From assembly GCA_944388825.1 (NCBI GenBank), contig CALXKG010000230.1, forward strand, positions 1-31,244: a DNA stretch of 31,244 nucleotides, read 5' to 3'. This document shows positions 29,248 to 31,244 of this stretch, one piece after another. This DNA comes from an uncultured Clostridia bacterium (GTDB lineage: Bacteria > Bacillota > Clostridia > Oscillospirales > Ruminococcaceae). Each line of letters opens with the position of its first letter. The stretch's first letter is position 1. The position numbers and the translations under genes are program-made. The notes beneath the pieces are model-generated. The model was given only the letters and a program-made list of their open reading frames with translations. It ran no database searches and was not told the DNA's origin.

Positions 29248-30919
29248 CGCGGAAGCGCGCCGGATGTCCGCCCCGTCCCGGATGGCCCAGGCGGTCTTCT
29301 GGCTGACCATTTTTGCCGGCGGGGGCTATTTCCCCTGGCAATGGGGGCTGGCGGCGCTGCTCTGCGCCGGGGCCTTCGTCTGGCAGGCGGCGGTCACGGG
29401 GACGCTGCGCCTGCCGGGCGGGAAGACGGAGCTTGCCTGCGGCGGGGTGATGCTCTGCGGCGGGGTGGTGAATCTGTTTACCGCGGTAGACCCGGGCGGA
29501 GGCCGGGAGGGGCTATTGCGGATGCTGGTTTTCCTGCTTCTGCTGCTGGCGCTCCTGCAGTGGGACAGAGAGCGGCGGGAAACGTTCCTGGACGGCCTGC
29601 CGGCTGCCGGCGCGGTCATGGTGCTGGTTTCCGGCGCAGGGTACTGGATACCGGCCGTCCGCCCGCTGCTGTTTTCCGGCGGGCGGATGGCGGGGCCGTT
29701 CCAGTACGCCAACACCTTCGCGCTTTTCCTGCTGCTGGGGCTGGCGCGCATCCAAAGGCAGCAGGGGCGGCGGCGCTGGCTGGCCGGCGGCGTCCTGCTG
29801 GCGGGGATCGCGGCCTCCGGCAGCAGGTGGACGATGATCCTGCTGGCGGGATGGCTGGCATGGATGGCGGCGCGCCGGAAATTGGACCGGCGGTGGGCGC
29901 TGCTGCTGACGGTTTGCGGGCTGGCGGTCCTGATCCCGGCGGCGGCCGGGGGCGGCTGGGTATTTTCCCGCTTTATCGGGGAGAACGCCTTCAGCACCTT
30001 CTGGGGGCGGCTGCTGTACTGGCGGGACGCGGCGTCCGTTCTGGCGGAGCGCCCGCTGGGGGCCGGCTATCTGGGCTGGTTTTATTTGCAGCGGGCGGTG
30101 CAGACCGGGGTGTACAATGTCCGGTTTGTCCATAACGAATGGATCCAGATGGCGCTGGACTACGGGATCCCGGCCGCGCTGGCCGCGGCCGGGCTGGTCG
30201 TATGCCGGCTGCGGCGGGGGTGCCTTTCGCCGGAAACGGCGGTCCTGATCTGCCTGCACAGCATGGCGGACCCGGATTTGCAGTTTTACGGGATGCTGCT
30301 TATTCTGGCGCTGGCGCTGTCGCCCGCCGGGGAATGCCGGGCGGCCCTGTCCGCCCCGTGCGGCAAACGCCTCGCCGCCGCGGCCGCCGCGGCCGTATCG
30401 GTTTTCGCCGGATGCCGGGGGACGGCCGACCTGGCGCTGCAAACCGGGTCTCCGGCGGCCGCCTGCCGGCTGGCGCCCTACGACACCGAGGCGGCGGTCG
30501 AGCGGATGCTGGCGCGCGGGAGCCTGGCGGAAGCGGCGGCGGACGCATATGTGATCCTTGCCCGCAACCCTTTCGTGTCGGCGGCGTGGCAGATCGCGGC
30601 GGAAAACGCGCTGGACTGCGGGGCGTACGGCCGTATGGCGGCGGCCCAGCGGGAAGCGGTCGCGGCGCAGAAATATGACCAGGCCGTATATGACGACGCG
30701 CTGTACCGGCTGACGGCGGCGATGGAAAACGGATGGCCGGCGGAATTGGCGGCGGCGGAAATGGCCTGGCTGCTGGAATATATGGACGGGGTGCTGGCGG
30801 ATACCAGCCCGCTGGGATGGAAGATCGCGGACCGGCCGGAACTTTCCTTCCCCCCAGAGACCCGGATGCGGATCCGGGTCTTGCAGCGGGCGGCGGAAGA
30901 TGTGAAGGAGGATGGATGA
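29231..30919 (+). CDS. O-antigen ligase/polymerase-like membrane protein
   Basis: 562 aa with about ten hydrophobic helices over the first 390 residues. The central block ERPLGAGYLGWFYLQRAVQT and RFVHNEWIQMALDYGIPAAL (His301 in HNEW) matches the Wzy_C/WaaL-type signature of glycan ligases and polymerases. The C-terminal 170 residues are soluble and helical, TPR-like (ERMLARGSLAEAAADAYVIL). The first ATG (29231) overlaps the preceding gene by 17 bases with a weak ribosome site; ATG 29264 is an alternative. Such an enzyme inside a T7SS operon is unusual. It might modify cell-wall glycan or secreted proteins. Other polytopic functions are possible. Confidence 0.78.
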   Translation: MRKRPDAEARRMSAPSRMAQAVFWLTIFAGGGYFPWQWGLAALLCAGAFVWQAAVTGTLRLPGGKTELACGGVMLCGGVVNLFTAVDPGGGREGLLRMLVFLLLLLALLQWDRERRETFLDGLPAAGAVMVLVSGAGYWIPAVRPLLFSGGRMAGPFQYANTFALFLLLGLARIQRQQGRRRWLAGGVLLAGIAASGSRWTMILLAGWLAWMAARRKLDRRWALLLTVCGLAVLIPAAAGGGWVFSRFIGENAFSTFWGRLLYWRDAASVLAERPLGAGYLGWFYLQRAVQTGVYNVRFVHNEWIQMALDYGIPAALAAAGLVVCRLRRGCLSPETAVLICLHSMADPDLQFYGMLLILALALSPAGECRAALSAPCGKRLAAAAAAAVSVFAGCRGTADLALQTGSPAAACRLAPYDTEAAVERMLARGSLAEAAADAYVILARNPFVSAAWQIAAENALDCGAYGRMAAAQREAVAAQKYDQAVYDDALYRLTAAMENGWPAELAAAEMAWLLEYMDGVLADTSPLGWKIADRPELSFPPETRMRIRVLQRAAEDVKEDG

Positions 30920-31244
30920 TGAAAGGGAAAAAACTGCTGTTAAACCTTTTGGCGGCGTTTGTGCCGGCGGCGGCGGCCCTCTGCTTTATCCTTGTGCGGA
31001 CGCTGGGGGCGGCGGCCGGGGCGGAGGCGCTGTACGCACAGGCGGCCGCGGCGGTGGAAGCGGGGGATTACGGACAGGCGGAAGAAGTATTTGCGCAGAT
31101 GGAGGCGGAATACCCCGCCTACCTCCCGCAGTATGAGCTGCAGGCGGAGCGGTACATCCGGGAAGGGGATATCCCGGCCGCCGTGTCGGCGCTGGAGGCG
31201 GGGGCGGAGACTGCCGGCAGCGGTTATCTCAAGCAGATGGCCGA
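30919..31244 (+). CDS. TPR-type membrane protein, 3' end outside window
   Basis: 109 residues visible. The start ATG 30919 overlaps the preceding stop (TGATG) with GGAGG seven bases upstream; ATG 30916 is also in frame. One membrane helix (LLNLLAAFVPAAAALCFILV, 7-26) is followed by helical hairpins of TPR type (ALYAQAAAAVEAGDYGQAEE; REGDIPAAVSALEAGAE). It continues the series of membrane-anchored TPR proteins. The frame is open to the window edge. Confidence 0.75.
   Translation, partial: MKGKKLLLNLLAAFVPAAAALCFILVRTLGAAAGAEALYAQAAAAVEAGDYGQAEEVFAQMEAEYPAYLPQYELQAERYIREGDIPAAVSALEAGAETAGSGYLKQMA

Overview
The window looks like chromosomal DNA from a high-GC member of the Clostridia, probably Oscillospiraceae/Ruminococcaceae. 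The grounds are strong AGGAGG-type ribosome binding sites, sigma-A promoters of the TTGACA-17-TATAAT kind, a Firmicutes-type (T7SSb) EssC, DUF4176, DUF1622, PadR/DUF2812 and half-size EamA genes, and xylan/glucan glycosidases typical of gut fibre degraders. The assignment is inference from gene content; no rRNA or tRNA gene is present.

Left part (1-6,500): small housekeeping and accessory units. The 3' end of a membrane protein is followed by a leftward two-gene CobW/COG0523 metallochaperone operon (one protein with a very His-rich loop), a DUF1622 membrane protein, a MarR-EamA operon, and a rightward operon of a small membrane protein, a PadR regulator and a DUF2812 protein. Three copies of a ~246-bp non-coding element with terminal inverted repeats (MITE-like) lie at 184-429, 2783-3029 (inverted) and 6215-6460. 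Each directly abuts a GC-rich terminator-type hairpin, and copy 3 sits between two 34-bp near-identical copies of its hairpin.

Middle (6,500-11,800): two convergent glycoside hydrolases share a bidirectional terminator. One is a GH120-type beta-xylosidase. The other is a GH3 beta-glucosidase with its two catalytic domains in reversed order. Neither has a signal peptide, so they probably hydrolyse imported oligosaccharides.

Right part (11,900-end): one long rightward gene cluster, at least 19 genes, encoding a type VII secretion system and leaving the window unfinished. It starts with a Crp/Fnr-like regulator under a palindromic operator. Next come a membrane-anchored FHA-like protein, a three-ATPase EssC with N-terminal FHA domains, a LytTR regulator, a protein that may resemble EspG chaperones, and a YukD/EsaB ubiquitin-like protein. 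Then come six tandem WXG100-like proteins, a vWA-TM-FHA surface sensor, a PP2C phosphatase, a candidate effector with a WXG-like N-terminus, a DUF4176 accessory protein, a Ser/Thr kinase-TM-TPR protein, a 47-aa membrane peptide, a TPR/MORN-like membrane protein, an O-antigen-ligase-like polytopic protein and another TPR membrane protein. Kinase, phosphatase and several FHA modules suggest that secretion is controlled by phosphothreonine switching. A 21-bp-period direct repeat upstream of the WXG promoter fits a LytTR binding site, so the operon's own regulator may drive substrate production. No EsaA, EssA or EssB homologue was recognised; the kinase-TM-TPR protein has the topology expected of EssB/YukC and may stand in for it.
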